DNA of 64,000 bases from Salidesulfovibrio onnuriiensis (GCF_008001235.1 NZ_CP040751.1:3165501-3229500); one strand, 5' to 3'. Positions 24,829 through 34,872 are shown, counted from the stretch's first letter. A program made the numbers and translations. Notes: generated from the sequence alone by a model not told the origin.

Positions 24829-25308
24829 ATGAATCAAAGAAGAATCGACGAACTTGATCGGCAAATCCTGAAGATACTTCAGGATAATGGACGTATTTCC
24901 AACGCAGACATCGCCAGAAAGGTCGGCAAGGCCCCTTCGGCGGTGCTGGAACGCGTCCGCAAGCTGGAACGGCGCGGCTTCATCACGGGTTACGAGGCTG
25001 TCCTCAACCCCAGAAAGCTCGGCTTGGCGCTCACGGCCTTCACGCTCGTATTTGCGGACGAGCCTGCGGGATCCTTCGAGACAGGCAACGAGCTGGCCAA
25101 GATCCCCGAGGTGCTCGAGGTGCACTATACCGCCGGCCAGGCCCCCTACCTGGTCAAGGTGCGCGTCAAGAACACCGAGGACCTGCAGCGCACCCTTTCC
25201 AAGTTTGGAGCCATTCCCACGGTGCGGGACACCAACTCCACCATCGTGCTGACCACCGTCAAGGAAACCCGCGGCATCCCGCTCGACGAGGATGACGACG
25301 AATCGTAG
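24829..25308 (+). CDS. Lrp/AsnC-family regulator, probably of putA
   Basis: A 159-residue Lrp/AsnC regulator. The N-terminal HTH (DELDRQILKILQDNGRISNADIARKVGKAPSAVLERVRKLERRGFI) is a full DNA-binding domain, unlike the AhbA/B-type protein at 17499. A RAM ligand-binding domain follows, with a short acidic tail (DEDDDES). It lies 34 bases upstream of the bifunctional proline-catabolism gene on the same strand, so proline- or amino-acid-responsive control of putA is likely, as with PutR-type Lrp proteins. The target is inferred from position only. Confidence 0.85.
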   Translation: MNQRRIDELDRQILKILQDNGRISNADIARKVGKAPSAVLERVRKLERRGFITGYEAVLNPRKLGLALTAFTLVFADEPAGSFETGNELAKIPEVLEVHYTAGQAPYLVKVRVKNTEDLQRTLSKFGAIPTVRDTNSTIVLTTVKETRGIPLDEDDDES

Positions 25309-25342
25309 CAGACCCGTTGTGAATTCCTAAGGAGACCAACCC

Positions 25343-28300
25343 ATGAGCATCAACATCAAGGATCTTGATCCCAAGATCATTGCACTGGGCAAGGAATTTT
25401 TCCAGTCCATTTCCGGCGAAGCCCCGTCCATATTCAACAAGGGATGGTGGACCGGCAAGGTTATGGACTGGTCCATGAAGAACGAGGACTTCAAGGTCCA
25501 GATGTTCCGTTTCGTGGACGTGCTGCCCTACCTGAACACCTCGGAATCCCTTTCCCGCCACATCGAGGAATATTTCGCGGGCGAGGATTCCAACATCCCC
25601 GACGTGCTGAAATGGGGCGCCACCAAGACCAAGATCGGCGGCGGCCTCGTGGCCAAGGTGCTCAACAAGACCATCCGCTCCAACATCGAAGGCATGGCCC
25701 GCCAGTTCATCATCGGCCAGGAAGGCAAGGAAGCGGTCAAGGGCATCAAGAAGCTCCGTAAGGACGGCTTCGCCTTCGTGCTCGACCTGCTGGGCGAGGC
25801 CACGGTCTCCGAAGAGGAATCAGCGGCCTACATGGAAGGCTACCTGGACGTGCTGGACGCGGTCCAGAAGGAATACCAGAAATGGAACGCCCTGGAAGCC
25901 TCCGGCACCATGGACTGGGGCCATGCGCCCAAGGTCAACGTGGCGGTCAAGCCCTCGGCCTTCTATTCCCAGTCCAAGGCCGTGGACGTGGACGGCACTG
26001 CCGCGGGCATGATGGAGCGCATCGAGCCGGTCTACAAGAAGGTCATGGAAATGGACGGCTTCATGTGCATCGACATGGAGCAGCTCAAGTACAAGGAGCC
26101 CACCATCGAGCTCTACAAGCGGCTGCGCCTCAAGTACCGCGACTACGAGCACCTGGGCATCGTTTTCCAGGCCTACCTCAAGGACACCGAGGAAGACGTC
26201 CGCCAGTTCCTGGAATGGGCGCGCGAGGAAAACGTCAAGGTGTCCATCCGTCTGGTCAAAGGCGCCTACTGGGACTACGAAACCGTGCTGGCCAAGCAGA
26301 ACGACTGGCCCATCCCGGTCTGGACCCACAAGCCCGAGTCCGACATCTGCTTTGAAAAAGTCGCCAAGATGATCCTGGAAAACAACGACATCTGCCACTT
26401 TGCCTGCGCCTCGCACAACATCCGCACCATCTCGGCGGTCATGGAAACGGCCAAGGCCCTGAACGTTCCCGAAGAAAAATACGAATTCCAGGTCCTCTAC
26501 GGCATGGCCGAGCCCGTGCGCAAGGGCCTCAAGAACGTGGCCAAGCGCGTGCGGCTCTACTGCCCCTACGGCGAGCTCATCCCGGGCATGGCCTATCTCG
26601 TGCGCAGGCTGCTGGAAAACACGGCCAACGAATCCTTCCTCAAGCAAACCTTTGCGGACGAGGCCGACATGGACCGCCTGCTGGAAAACCCGGAAGCCAC
26701 CCTGCAGCGGCAGCTGGTGGAAAAGCCGGCCAGGTCCCGCAAGCGCCCCACCGTCAAGGCGCTCAAAGGCGAGATCCCGGCCTTCAACAACTTCCCGCCC
26801 GCGGACTTCACCATCAAGGCCGAGCGCGAGGCCTACCCGGCCGCCATCGCCGAGTGGCGCACCCAGCTGGGCAAGCAGTACCCGCTGTTCATCAACGGCA
26901 AGGAAGTGACCACGAACGACACCCTGGATTCCTACAACCCGGCCAACCCCAACGAGATCATCGGCACGATCTGCCAGGCGGGCAAGACCGAGATCGACGA
27001 CGCCCTGGCCGGAGCCAAGGAAGCCTACCTCACCTGGCGCGACGAATCCCCGGCGCAGCGGGCCCAGTACCTGCTGGACGCCGCTGACTGGTGCAAGAAA
27101 AACATCTACAGGATTTCCGGCCTGCAGACCCTCGAGGTCGGCAAGCAGTGGGACCAGGCCCAAGCCGACGTGGCCGAGGCCATCGACTTCCTGGAATACT
27201 ACGCCCGCGAAATGATCCGGCTGGGCGAACACCGCCGCATGGGCAACGCGCCCGGCGAGGATTCCCGCTACTTCTACCAGGGCAAGGGCATCGCGGCCGT
27301 CATCGCGCCGTGGAACTTCCCCCTGGCCATCTCCGTGGGCATGGTTTCCGCAGCCATCGTGGCTGGTTGCCCGGTCATCTACAAGCCGTCCGGACTCTCC
27401 TCGGTGGTGGGCTGGATGCTCACGGAAATGTTCCGCGCGGCAAACCTGCCCGACGGCGTGTTCAACTACACCCCTGGCCGGGGCTCGGTCATCGGCGACT
27501 ACATCGTCGAGCACCCGGACGTCTCGGTCATCGCCTTCACCGGCTCCATGGAAGTGGGCCTGCGCATCCAGCAGAAGGCCGCCGTGGTCCAGCCCGGCCA
27601 GGAACAGTGCAAGAAGGTCATCGCGGAAATGGGCGGGAAGAACGCCATCATCATCGATGACGACGCAGACCTGGACGAAGCCGTGCTCGGCGTGCTCTAC
27701 GCCGCCTTCGGCTTCCAGGGCCAGAAGTGCTCGGCCTGCTCCCGCGCCATCGTGCTGGAGCCCATCTACGATCGCTTCATCCACCGCCTCAAGGAGGCCG
27801 CCGGCTCCATCAAGCTCGGCCCGGCCGAAGACCCGGGCAACTACATGGGCCCGGTGGTGGACAAGGCCGCCGCGCAGAACGTGCTGCGCTACGCCAAGAT
27901 CGCCGAAGAGGAAGGCAACGTCGTCGTCAAGCGCGAGGCCGACGACAAGTACAAGATCAACGAGGCCTGCTACGTGCCGCTGACCATCGTGGACGGCATC
28001 ACCCCCGAGCACCGCATCGCTCAGGAAGAGGTCTTCGGGCCGGTGCTGGCGGTCATGAAGGCCAAGGACATGGACGAGGCGCTGGAATGGGCCAACTCCA
28101 CCAAGTTCGCCCTCACCGGCGCCATCTACTCCCGCAGCCCCAACAACCTGAAGCGGGCTTACAGGGAGTTCCGCGTGGGCAACCTGTACCTGAACAAGCC
28201 GTCCGTAGGCGCGCTTGTGGAACGGCACGCCTTCGGCGGGTTCAAGATGTCCGGCGTGGGCTCCAAGTCCGGCGGCCCGGACTACCTGCTCCAGTTCATG

Positions 28301-28378
28301 GACCCGCGCCTGGTGTGCGAAAACACCATGCGTCGCGGTTTCGCCCCCATCAGCGAGGACGACGACTGGATCGAATAG
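25343..28378 (+). CDS. putA: bifunctional proline dehydrogenase/P5C dehydrogenase PutA
   Basis: Oxidises proline to glutamate in two steps. Residues about 100-460 are the FAD-binding proline dehydrogenase barrel (FVLDLLGEATVSEEE, FMCIDMEQLKYKEPTIELYKRL, SIRLVKGAYWDYE, YCPYGELIPGMAYLVRRLLENT). Residues about 510-1011 are the NAD-dependent delta-1-pyrroline-5-carboxylate dehydrogenase (APWNFPLAISVGM, GSVIGDYIVEHPDVSVIAFTGS, EMGGKNAIIIDDDADLDEAV, GFQGQKCSACSRAI with the catalytic cysteine). At 1011 residues, with no N-terminal DNA-binding domain, it is of the short enzymatic class. AAGGAG precedes the start. A terminator closes the unit. Confidence 0.96.
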   Translation: MSINIKDLDPKIIALGKEFFQSISGEAPSIFNKGWWTGKVMDWSMKNEDFKVQMFRFVDVLPYLNTSESLSRHIEEYFAGEDSNIPDVLKWGATKTKIGGGLVAKVLNKTIRSNIEGMARQFIIGQEGKEAVKGIKKLRKDGFAFVLDLLGEATVSEEESAAYMEGYLDVLDAVQKEYQKWNALEASGTMDWGHAPKVNVAVKPSAFYSQSKAVDVDGTAAGMMERIEPVYKKVMEMDGFMCIDMEQLKYKEPTIELYKRLRLKYRDYEHLGIVFQAYLKDTEEDVRQFLEWAREENVKVSIRLVKGAYWDYETVLAKQNDWPIPVWTHKPESDICFEKVAKMILENNDICHFACASHNIRTISAVMETAKALNVPEEKYEFQVLYGMAEPVRKGLKNVAKRVRLYCPYGELIPGMAYLVRRLLENTANESFLKQTFADEADMDRLLENPEATLQRQLVEKPARSRKRPTVKALKGEIPAFNNFPPADFTIKAEREAYPAAIAEWRTQLGKQYPLFINGKEVTTNDTLDSYNPANPNEIIGTICQAGKTEIDDALAGAKEAYLTWRDESPAQRAQYLLDAADWCKKNIYRISGLQTLEVGKQWDQAQADVAEAIDFLEYYAREMIRLGEHRRMGNAPGEDSRYFYQGKGIAAVIAPWNFPLAISVGMVSAAIVAGCPVIYKPSGLSSVVGWMLTEMFRAANLPDGVFNYTPGRGSVIGDYIVEHPDVSVIAFTGSMEVGLRIQQKAAVVQPGQEQCKKVIAEMGGKNAIIIDDDADLDEAVLGVLYAAFGFQGQKCSACSRAIVLEPIYDRFIHRLKEAAGSIKLGPAEDPGNYMGPVVDKAAAQNVLRYAKIAEEEGNVVVKREADDKYKINEACYVPLTIVDGITPEHRIAQEEVFGPVLAVMKAKDMDEALEWANSTKFALTGAIYSRSPNNLKRAYREFRVGNLYLNKPSVGALVERHAFGGFKMSGVGSKSGGPDYLLQFMDPRLVCENTMRRGFAPISEDDDWIE

Positions 28379-28412
28379 GGCTCAATGATCTCCTCAGGTC
28401 ATCACACATAGG

Positions 28413-28445
28413 AAAGGGCGGCTTCACTGGGAGGCCGCCCTTTTT
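28413..28445 (+). terminator. intrinsic terminator after putA
   Basis: AAAGGGCGGC / GCCGCCCTTT stem with an eleven-base loop and a T-rich tail. Confidence 0.9.
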
Positions 28446-28537
28446 CTATATGACAAACCAGCCAAAGAGACGAAGCCCTCCAGGCGAGGCTCAACCAATC
28501 CGATACGCCTGCGCGTCAGCGCACTCACCAAATCCTG

Positions 28538-28589
28538 TTGACCTTCCCTTCCGCTAAATGTATATACAACTAATCAAAACGTATATACA
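28538..28589 (+). promoter_or_regulatory. hut promoter with two HutC-type operators
   Basis: TTGACC (28538-28543), 17 bases, TATATA (28561-28566). The -10 is covered by the perfect palindrome TGTATATACA (28559-28568). A second copy, CGTATATACA (28580-28589, one mismatch), is centred exactly 21 bp downstream, two helical turns away, at about +8 to +17. This is the layout of an autoregulated GntR/HutC repressor. Confidence 0.82.
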
Positions 28590-28605
28590 CGAGGCAAACA
28601 CCACC

Positions 28606-29316
28606 ATGCCCAAGAAAAGTCTTTCCTCCCGGATACGGGAACATATCCTCCTTCACATCGAAAACGGCGACTGGCCGCCCGAGCACCAGGTCCCGGCCGA
28701 ATCCGAGCTCATGAAACAGTTCGACGCCAGCCGCATGACCGTGCACCGCGTGCTCAAGGAACTGGCCGCTGAAGGCTACATCTACCGCCAGCGCGGCCTG
28801 GGCTCCTTCGTGGCCCGACGCACCCCGCGCAGCGAGCTGCTGGTCATCACCGACATCTCCGAGGAGATCGTCTCGCGCGGCGGCAACTACTACTGCGAGC
28901 TCAAGTACCTTTCGGCCGAGCCGGAATCCGCGCTCATCGCCCACGTATTCGGCGAGCACCGGGCCGGTTCCATCGCCCGCTCCAAGGTGGTGCACTACGA
29001 AAACGGCCTGCCCATCCAGCTGGAGGACCGCCACGTGGACCTACGCACCGCGCCCCACTACCTGGAGGTGGATTTCACCGTCACCACCGCCCACAAGTAC
29101 CTCATGAAGGCCGCGCCCCTGCAACGGGCGGAGCACGAGCTCACCGCCGTGCTGCCCAACCGCGAGCAGCAGGTCTTCCTGAACATAAAGCCGGACGAAC
29201 CCTGCCTGCTGCTCAGGCGCAAGACCTGGTCGCGCGACAGACTCGTCTCCTACGCGGAACTGCTCTACCCGGGATCACGCTTCAGCTTCGGCGGCGTGTT
29301 CGAACCGAAAAAATAA
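28606..29316 (+). CDS. hutC: GntR/HutC-family histidine utilisation repressor
   Basis: A 236-residue GntR regulator of the HutC branch. The N-terminal winged helix is SSRIREHILLHIENGDWPPEHQVPAESELMKQFDASRMTVHRVLKELAAEGY in pieces across residues 5-60. It is followed by a UTRA ligand-binding domain (about 85-236). In known systems urocanate releases the repressor. The start at 28606 is the first after the operator; an in-frame ATG at 28558 falls inside the operator and -10 box and is unlikely. It heads the hutC-hutU-hutI-hutG-hutH operon. Confidence 0.94.
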   Translation: MPKKSLSSRIREHILLHIENGDWPPEHQVPAESELMKQFDASRMTVHRVLKELAAEGYIYRQRGLGSFVARRTPRSELLVITDISEEIVSRGGNYYCELKYLSAEPESALIAHVFGEHRAGSIARSKVVHYENGLPIQLEDRHVDLRTAPHYLEVDFTVTTAHKYLMKAAPLQRAEHELTAVLPNREQQVFLNIKPDEPCLLLRRKTWSRDRLVSYAELLYPGSRFSFGGVFEPKK

Positions 29317-29337
29317 GTCTTTCAAAGGAGTGCAACC

Positions 29338-30990
29338 ATGACCAAACGAGTGATCACCGCCCCCACCGGCACGAAACTGACCGCCAAGAGCTGGCAGACC
29401 GAAGCGCCCCTGCGCATGCTCCAGAACAACCTGGACCCCATGGTGGCGGAACGCCCCGAGGACCTCATCGTCTACGGCGGCATCGGCCGCGCCGCGCGCA
29501 ACTGGGAATGCTTCGACAAGATTCTCGAAACCCTGCGCGAGCTGGAGGACAACGAGACCCTGCTCATCCAGTCCGGCAAACCCGTGGGCGTGTTCCCCAC
29601 CCATGAGAACGCACCGCGCGTGCTCATCGCCAACTCCAACCTGGTGCCCCACTGGGCCCACTGGGAGCACTTCAACGAGCTGGACCGCAAGGGCCTGATG
29701 ATGTTCGGCCAGATGACCGCCGGTTCCTGGATCTACATCGGCAGCCAGGGCATCGTGCAGGGCACCTATGAAACTTTCGTGAGCATGGCCGAAAAGCACT
29801 ACAACGGCGACCTCAAGGGCAAGTGGGTCCTCACGGCGGGCCTCGGCGGCATGGGCGGAGCACAGCCCCTGGCCGCAAAGTTCGCGGGCGCTTCCATGCT
29901 GGCCATCGAATGCCGCGAGGAGCGCATCCAGAAGCGGCTGGACACCGGCTACCTGGACATGAAGGCCGATTCTTTGGACCATGGTTTGGAACTCATTGAA
30001 AAAGCTTGCAGTGAAGGCAAGGCCATCACCGTGGGAGTGCTCGGCAACGCCGCCGAAATCTACCCGGAACTGGTGAAGCGCGGCGTGCGCCCGGACGCCG
30101 TCACGGACCAGACCAGCGCCCACGACCCACTCAACGGGTACCTGCCCAAGGGCTGGACCGTGGAGGAATGGGAAGCCAGGCAGAAGACCGACGAGGCCGG
30201 AGTCATGCGGGCCGCACGCGAATCCATGGTCGGCCACGTGCAGGCCATGCTCGACTTCCAGAAGATGGGCATCCCCACCTTCGACTACGGCAACAACATC
30301 CGCCAGGAAGCCTTCAACATGGGCCTGAAAAACGCCTTCGACTTCCCCGGCTTCGTGCCCGCCTACATCCGCGACCGCTTCTGCACGGGCAAGGGCCCGT
30401 TCCGCTGGGCCGCCCTTTCCGGCGACCCCGAGGACATCTACAAGACCGACGCCAAGGTCAAGGAACTGATCCCGGACGACAAGCACCTGCACAACTGGCT
30501 GGACATGGCCCAGGAGCACATCCACTTCCAGGGCCTGCCCGCCCGCATCTGCTGGGTGGGCCTCGGCGACAGGCACCGCCTGGGCCTGGCCTTCAATGAA
30601 ATGGTGCGCAACGGCGAGCTCAAGGCCCCGGTCGTCATCGGCCGCGACCACCTGGACTCCGGCTCGGTGGCCAGCCCCAACCGCGAGACCGAATCCATGA
30701 AGGACGGATCGGACGCTGTTTCCGACTGGCCCATCCTCAACTGCCTGCTCAACTGCGCTTCCGGCGCAACCTGGGTGAGCTTCCACCACGGCGGCGGCGT
30801 GGGCATGGGGTACGCCCAGCACGCGGGCCTGGTCATGCTCTGCGACGGCACCGAACTGGCCGACGAAAAGATCGCCCGGGTGCTCTGGAACGACCCGGCC
30901 ACCGGCGTCATGCGCCATGCCGACGCGGGCTACGAGAGCGCCATTGCCTGCGCCAAGGAAAAAGGTCTCAAACTTCCCATGATCAAGTAG
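29338..30990 (+). CDS. hutU: urocanate hydratase
   Basis: Second step of histidine degradation: urocanate to imidazolone propionate, with NAD+ as an electrophilic cofactor. The 550-residue length is normal (about 555). Motifs are [16 protein letters not shown], the Rossmann turn [25 protein letters not shown], the active-site [10 protein letters not shown] cysteine and [26 protein letters not shown] lies eight bases upstream of the start. It is 21 bases after hutC. Confidence 0.98.
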   Translation: MTKRVITAPTGTKLTAKSWQTEAPLRMLQNNLDPMVAERPEDLIVYGGIGRAARNWECFDKILETLRELEDNETLLIQSGKPVGVFPTHENAPRVLIANSNLVPHWAHWEHFNELDRKGLMMFGQMTAGSWIYIGSQGIVQGTYETFVSMAEKHYNGDLKGKWVLTAGLGGMGGAQPLAAKFAGASMLAIECREERIQKRLDTGYLDMKADSLDHGLELIEKACSEGKAITVGVLGNAAEIYPELVKRGVRPDAVTDQTSAHDPLNGYLPKGWTVEEWEARQKTDEAGVMRAARESMVGHVQAMLDFQKMGIPTFDYGNNIRQEAFNMGLKNAFDFPGFVPAYIRDRFCTGKGPFRWAALSGDPEDIYKTDAKVKELIPDDKHLHNWLDMAQEHIHFQGLPARICWVGLGDRHRLGLAFNEMVRNGELKAPVVIGRDHLDSGSVASPNRETESMKDGSDAVSDWPILNCLLNCASGATWVSFHHGGGVGMGYAQHAGLVMLCDGTELADEKIARVLWNDPATGVMRHADAGYESAIACAKEKGLKLPMIK

Positions 30991-31003
30991 TATGGTGCCG
31001 AGC

Positions 31004-32221
31004 ATGAGCACCCTGCTGATCAAGAACCCTTCACAGATCGTCTCGCCCCGCCCCGGCTCGCTCCGGGGTGCGGCGCTGAACGATCCGGTCGTCCGCACCG
31101 GCGAATCCGTGCTGGTGCGCGACGGCAGGATAGAAGCCGTCGGCCCCCTGGCCGAACTGGACACACCCGCAGACGCCAGAGTGCTGGACGCCTCGGGCAA
31201 GGCGGTTATCCCCGGGCTGGTGGATTGCCACAACCATCTGGTGTTCGGCGGCAGCCGGGCCGATGAATTCGCACGGCGAACCGCCGGGGCCACCTACGAG
31301 GAGATCGCGGCCTCGGGAGGCGGCATTGCCCGCACCGTGCAGGCCACGCGCGACGCCGGCAAGGACGAGCTGCGCGAACTGGCCGAGGCGCGCGTGAACC
31401 GGGCCATGCGCCACGGCGTGACCACCATGGAGGTCAAGTCCGGCTACGGCCTGGATCCGGCCACCGAGCTCAAGATGCTGGAGGTGGCGGCCGAGCTGGA
31501 CGCCATTCATCCGGTGGATCTCGTGCCCACCTTCCTGGGCGCGCACTCCGTGCCCAAGGGCATGTCCAAGGCCGACTACCTGACCCAGGTCAAGGAAATG
31601 ATCCCCGAGGCCGCCAAACTGGCCCGGTTCTGCGACGTGTTCTGCGAGCAGGGCTACTTCACCCCGGCGGAAACCGTGGAGATCATGGAGCTGGCCGTGA
31701 GGCACGGCATGCTGCCGCGCCTGCACGCGGACCAGTTCAACGCCATCGGCTGCGTGGACGTGGCCATCGAGCTGGGCGCGGTCTCCGTGGACCACCTGGA
31801 GGCCATGGACGAGAAAGGCGCGAAAAAGCTTGCCGCTTCGGACGTGGTGGGCGTACTCCTGCCCGGCGTGTCGCTCTTCCTGGACATCCCGTACGCACCG
31901 GCGCGCACGCTCATCGACGCGGGCTGCATCCCGGCCATTGCCACGGATTTCAACCCGGGATCCAACATGACGCTCAACCTGCCGCTCATGATGTCCCTGG
32001 CCTGCATGCAGATGCGCATGTCCGTGGACGAGGCGCTCGCGAGCGTCACCCAGAACGCGGCCCACGCCCTGCGCCTGGAAAGGGTGGGCTGCATCGAGCC
32101 GGGCTGGCAGGCCGACCTGCTGGTGCTGGATACGAACAATTACCGCGACCTGGTCTATTTTTACGGAGAAAACCTGGTACAGACCGTCATCAAGAAGGGG
32201 GTTCCCCATGCTGCCCGATAG
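31004..32221 (+). CDS. hutI: imidazolonepropionase
   Basis: Third step: hydrolyses imidazolone propionate to N-formimino-glutamate. A 405-residue amidohydrolase with the metal motif DCHNHLVFGGSRADEF, ASGGGIARTV, EVKSGYGLD, the HADQFNAIGC metal histidine, DHLE, and the late metal aspartate in ATDFNPGS. The start at 31004 (MSTLLIKNP) matches the family N-terminus; ATG at 30992 would add four residues. It overlaps hutG by 14 bases. Confidence 0.97.
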   Translation: MSTLLIKNPSQIVSPRPGSLRGAALNDPVVRTGESVLVRDGRIEAVGPLAELDTPADARVLDASGKAVIPGLVDCHNHLVFGGSRADEFARRTAGATYEEIAASGGGIARTVQATRDAGKDELRELAEARVNRAMRHGVTTMEVKSGYGLDPATELKMLEVAAELDAIHPVDLVPTFLGAHSVPKGMSKADYLTQVKEMIPEAAKLARFCDVFCEQGYFTPAETVEIMELAVRHGMLPRLHADQFNAIGCVDVAIELGAVSVDHLEAMDEKGAKKLAASDVVGVLLPGVSLFLDIPYAPARTLIDAGCIPAIATDFNPGSNMTLNLPLMMSLACMQMRMSVDEALASVTQNAAHALRLERVGCIEPGWQADLLVLDTNNYRDLVYFYGENLVQTVIKKGVPHAAR

Positions 32222-33143
32222 CCTGCTGGACATGCTCCGGCCGTTCCGCACCGATTTCGAGGCCCACGACGAACACGACGTGTTCCTGAAGGACGTGGCC
32301 CTGTTCAACCCCGACGAACTGGCGCAGGCCACCCACGTGCTGGTGGGCTGCCCCCAGGACGTGGGCGTGGGCCGCAACAACGGCCGCATAGGCGCGGCCA
32401 AGGCCCCCAGCGCCATCCGCCAGGTGCTCTACCGGTTCAAGCCCCCCATGGACGAGGGCGGCAACCGGCTGCTGGACCTCGGCGACGTGGATGTGACCGG
32501 CGGCCTGGAACCGGCCCACGAACGGCTGCATTCCGTGGTCTCGGCCCTGCTGCGCGAGGGCAAGAAGGTGCTGGTCCTGGGCGGAGGCAACGACATTTCC
32601 CTGCCGGACGCCCATGCCTGCGCCGACGTGCTGGGCGAGATCGCGGCCATCAACATGGACGCCCACCTGGACATGCGCAAGGCCGACCGGATTCATTCGG
32701 GCACCCCCTACCGCAATCTCATCGAAGGCGGGCACCTCAAGCCCGAGAACTTCCACGAGGTGGGCATCCAGGTCCAGGCCAACTCGCCCCATTACGTGAG
32801 CGACGCCGCAAACATGGGCGTGAACATCCACACCCTGAGCCACCTGATGCAGCACGGCGCGGACATGTATTTCGACGGCCTGTTCGAGCTTCTGGACGGC
32901 AAGCCCCTGTTCGCGGGCCTGGACATGGACAGCGTGCGCGCCTCGGACGCCCCGGGCGTGAGCGCGCCCTCCCCCGTGGGCTTCACGGCCGAAGAGGTGC
33001 TCAACTTCGCGGCACGCTGCCAGGCATACGACAACACCGCGGTCTTCGAGATAACGGAAGTGAACCCGGACCTGGACGTGGACAACCGCACCGCACGGCT
33101 GGCCGCGCTCGTCATATACACTTACATCTACGGCTGGATGTAG
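32208..33143 (+). CDS. hutG: formimidoylglutamase (ureohydrolase family)
   Basis: Final step: N-formimino-glutamate to glutamate and formamide. The 311-residue arginase-fold protein has the manganese motifs NMDAHLDMR and GLDMDSVRASDAPG. The first metal motif reads GGGND, where arginases and agmatinases have GG[DG]H; Asn replaces a metal-ligand His. Such a substitution has been described for some formiminoglutamases, so it supports this assignment over arginase. A ribosome site (GGGGG) lies within the end of hutI. Confidence 0.92.
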   Translation: MLPDSLLDMLRPFRTDFEAHDEHDVFLKDVALFNPDELAQATHVLVGCPQDVGVGRNNGRIGAAKAPSAIRQVLYRFKPPMDEGGNRLLDLGDVDVTGGLEPAHERLHSVVSALLREGKKVLVLGGGNDISLPDAHACADVLGEIAAINMDAHLDMRKADRIHSGTPYRNLIEGGHLKPENFHEVGIQVQANSPHYVSDAANMGVNIHTLSHLMQHGADMYFDGLFELLDGKPLFAGLDMDSVRASDAPGVSAPSPVGFTAEEVLNFAARCQAYDNTAVFEITEVNPDLDVDNRTARLAALVIYTYIYGWM

Positions 33144-33156
33144 CCGGAGGTTTTGC

Positions 33157-34872
33157 ATGGTCACCATAGACAGCACGCAACAACTCACCCTCGACAGGAT
33201 CATGGCCGTGGCCCATGGCGAAACCGTGGAACTGGCCCCGGCCACGCGCCAGATGCTGGCCGAACGCCGCGCCCAGATCGAGGAATACGTCACCTCGCAG
33301 GATATCCCGGCCTACGGCTTCAACCGGGGCTTCGGCCACAATGTGGACATCTCGGTGCGCGAGGAACTGCTCTCCGAGCTACAGAAAAACCTGATCCTCT
33401 CCCATGCGGTGGGCGCGGGCGAGCCCATGGCCGAGCCCGTGGTGCGCATCGCCATGCTCCTGCGCGCCAATTCCCTTTCCCGCGGCTACAGCGGCGTGCG
33501 CCCGGTGCTGGTGGAACGGCTCATAGACCTGCTCAACCACCGCATCACCCCGGTGGTGCCCGAGCTGGGATCCGTGGGAGCCTCCGGCGACCTGGCCCCG
33601 CTCTCGCACATGGCCATGGCCCTCATGGGCGAAGGCGAAGTCCTTTACATGGACCGGCGCATGACGGCGGCGGAGGCCCTGGAAACGGCCGGGCTGAAAC
33701 CCGTCGAGCTGGAGATGAAGGAAGGCCTGGCCCTGAACAACGGGGTCCAGTACATGAACGCCCTCGGGCTCATGGCCTGCTCCCAGCTCACGGTGCTGCT
33801 CAAGACCGCCGCCGTGAACACGGCCCTGGTGGCCCAGGTCATGCTTGCGCCGGACACCTATTTCCGCCCGGATTTCCATGTGGTGCGGCCCCACCCGGGC
33901 GCGCGCACCGTGGCCGACTGGATCTGGCGGGTCATGCAGGATTCCCCGATCCGCAATTCGCACAAGGACCACAAGACCGACGGACAGGTGCAGGACCCGT
34001 ACAACATCCGCTGCGCGGCCCAGGTGCTGGGCTCCTGCCACGACCTCATTTCCCAGGCGCGCGCCGCGCTGCTCGTCGAGGCGAACAGTGCCACGGACAA
34101 CCCCATCCTGCTGCCCGGCGAGGACGGCAGATACACGGACATCGTCTCGGGCGGCCATTTCCACGGCATGCCCGTGGCCGTGCAAGTCTACAACCTCATG
34201 CAGGCCCTTTCCATCATGTCCAGCCTGGCCCACATGCGTTCGGTGCGCTTCGTGGACCCCGTGCGCAACAAGGGCCTGGGCCGCGACCTCAAGTGGCCGC
34301 TGCTGGCAGCGGACGACAAGTCCATCTCCAGCGGCATGATGATGCTCGAATACACCAGCGCGTCGCTGACCAACGACATCTGGGGCCAGTGCATGCCCAG
34401 CCACCTGTTCAACATCTCCACCAACTCGGGGCAGGAGGATCACGTGAGCATGGGCACCGGCCTGGCCGTGCGGCTCCTGAAAACCCTGCCCAAGGCCGCC
34501 CACGTGCTGGCCATCGAGCTGGCCTACATCAACCAGGCCATCAGCATCCGCAAGCGGTTGGAAACCATCCCCACCGAGGCCGAACTGCCCGACTGGGTCG
34601 GCCATGAACTGGGCGCCCTGAAGCAGCGCATGAACGGGCACGGGGAAGGCGTGGTCTTCGACGCCAGCGTCACCCGCCAGCATCCCCTGAGCGAAGAGGA
34701 GAAAAAACTCAGCCCGGTTTCCGAGAAGCTCTTCGAGACCATTGCCGAGCGCAATCTCTTCCCGGTGGTGCGCCAGGACCGCTTCATGGCCGACGACATC
34801 CGCAACCTCGCGGAATTCGTAAGCGACGGTGGCGTCTGCGACACGATTGAGTCAATGATTCCGCTCGATTGA
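33157..34872 (+). CDS. hutH: histidine ammonia-lyase (divergent aromatic lyase)
   Basis: First step of the pathway: deaminates histidine to urocanate. The MIO-forming Ala-Ser-Gly lies in GSVGASGDLAPLSH (about residue 140), and QKNLILSHAVGAGEP and QVQDPYNIRCAAQV are present. At 571 residues it is longer than most bacterial HutH (about 510). Two family-typical stretches differ: YGFNRGFGH instead of YGVNTGFG, and LALNNGVQYM instead of the usual LLNGTQ. By sequence it could be another aromatic-amino-acid lyase or mutase; its place as last gene of a complete hut operon argues for histidine. No terminator is visible before the tRNA. Confidence 0.88.
   Translation: MVTIDSTQQLTLDRIMAVAHGETVELAPATRQMLAERRAQIEEYVTSQDIPAYGFNRGFGHNVDISVREELLSELQKNLILSHAVGAGEPMAEPVVRIAMLLRANSLSRGYSGVRPVLVERLIDLLNHRITPVVPELGSVGASGDLAPLSHMAMALMGEGEVLYMDRRMTAAEALETAGLKPVELEMKEGLALNNGVQYMNALGLMACSQLTVLLKTAAVNTALVAQVMLAPDTYFRPDFHVVRPHPGARTVADWIWRVMQDSPIRNSHKDHKTDGQVQDPYNIRCAAQVLGSCHDLISQARAALLVEANSATDNPILLPGEDGRYTDIVSGGHFHGMPVAVQVYNLMQALSIMSSLAHMRSVRFVDPVRNKGLGRDLKWPLLAADDKSISSGMMMLEYTSASLTNDIWGQCMPSHLFNISTNSGQEDHVSMGTGLAVRLLKTLPKAAHVLAIELAYINQAISIRKRLETIPTEAELPDWVGHELGALKQRMNGHGEGVVFDASVTRQHPLSEEEKKLSPVSEKLFETIAERNLFPVVRQDRFMADDIRNLAEFVSDGGVCDTIESMIPLD

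Noticed and set aside
25820-28228. 802-codon open frame antisense to putA
   Set aside because: A high-GC mirror frame of the proline dehydrogenase gene: composition is His/Val/Leu-rich with no domain, while the plus-strand frame has all PutA motifs.
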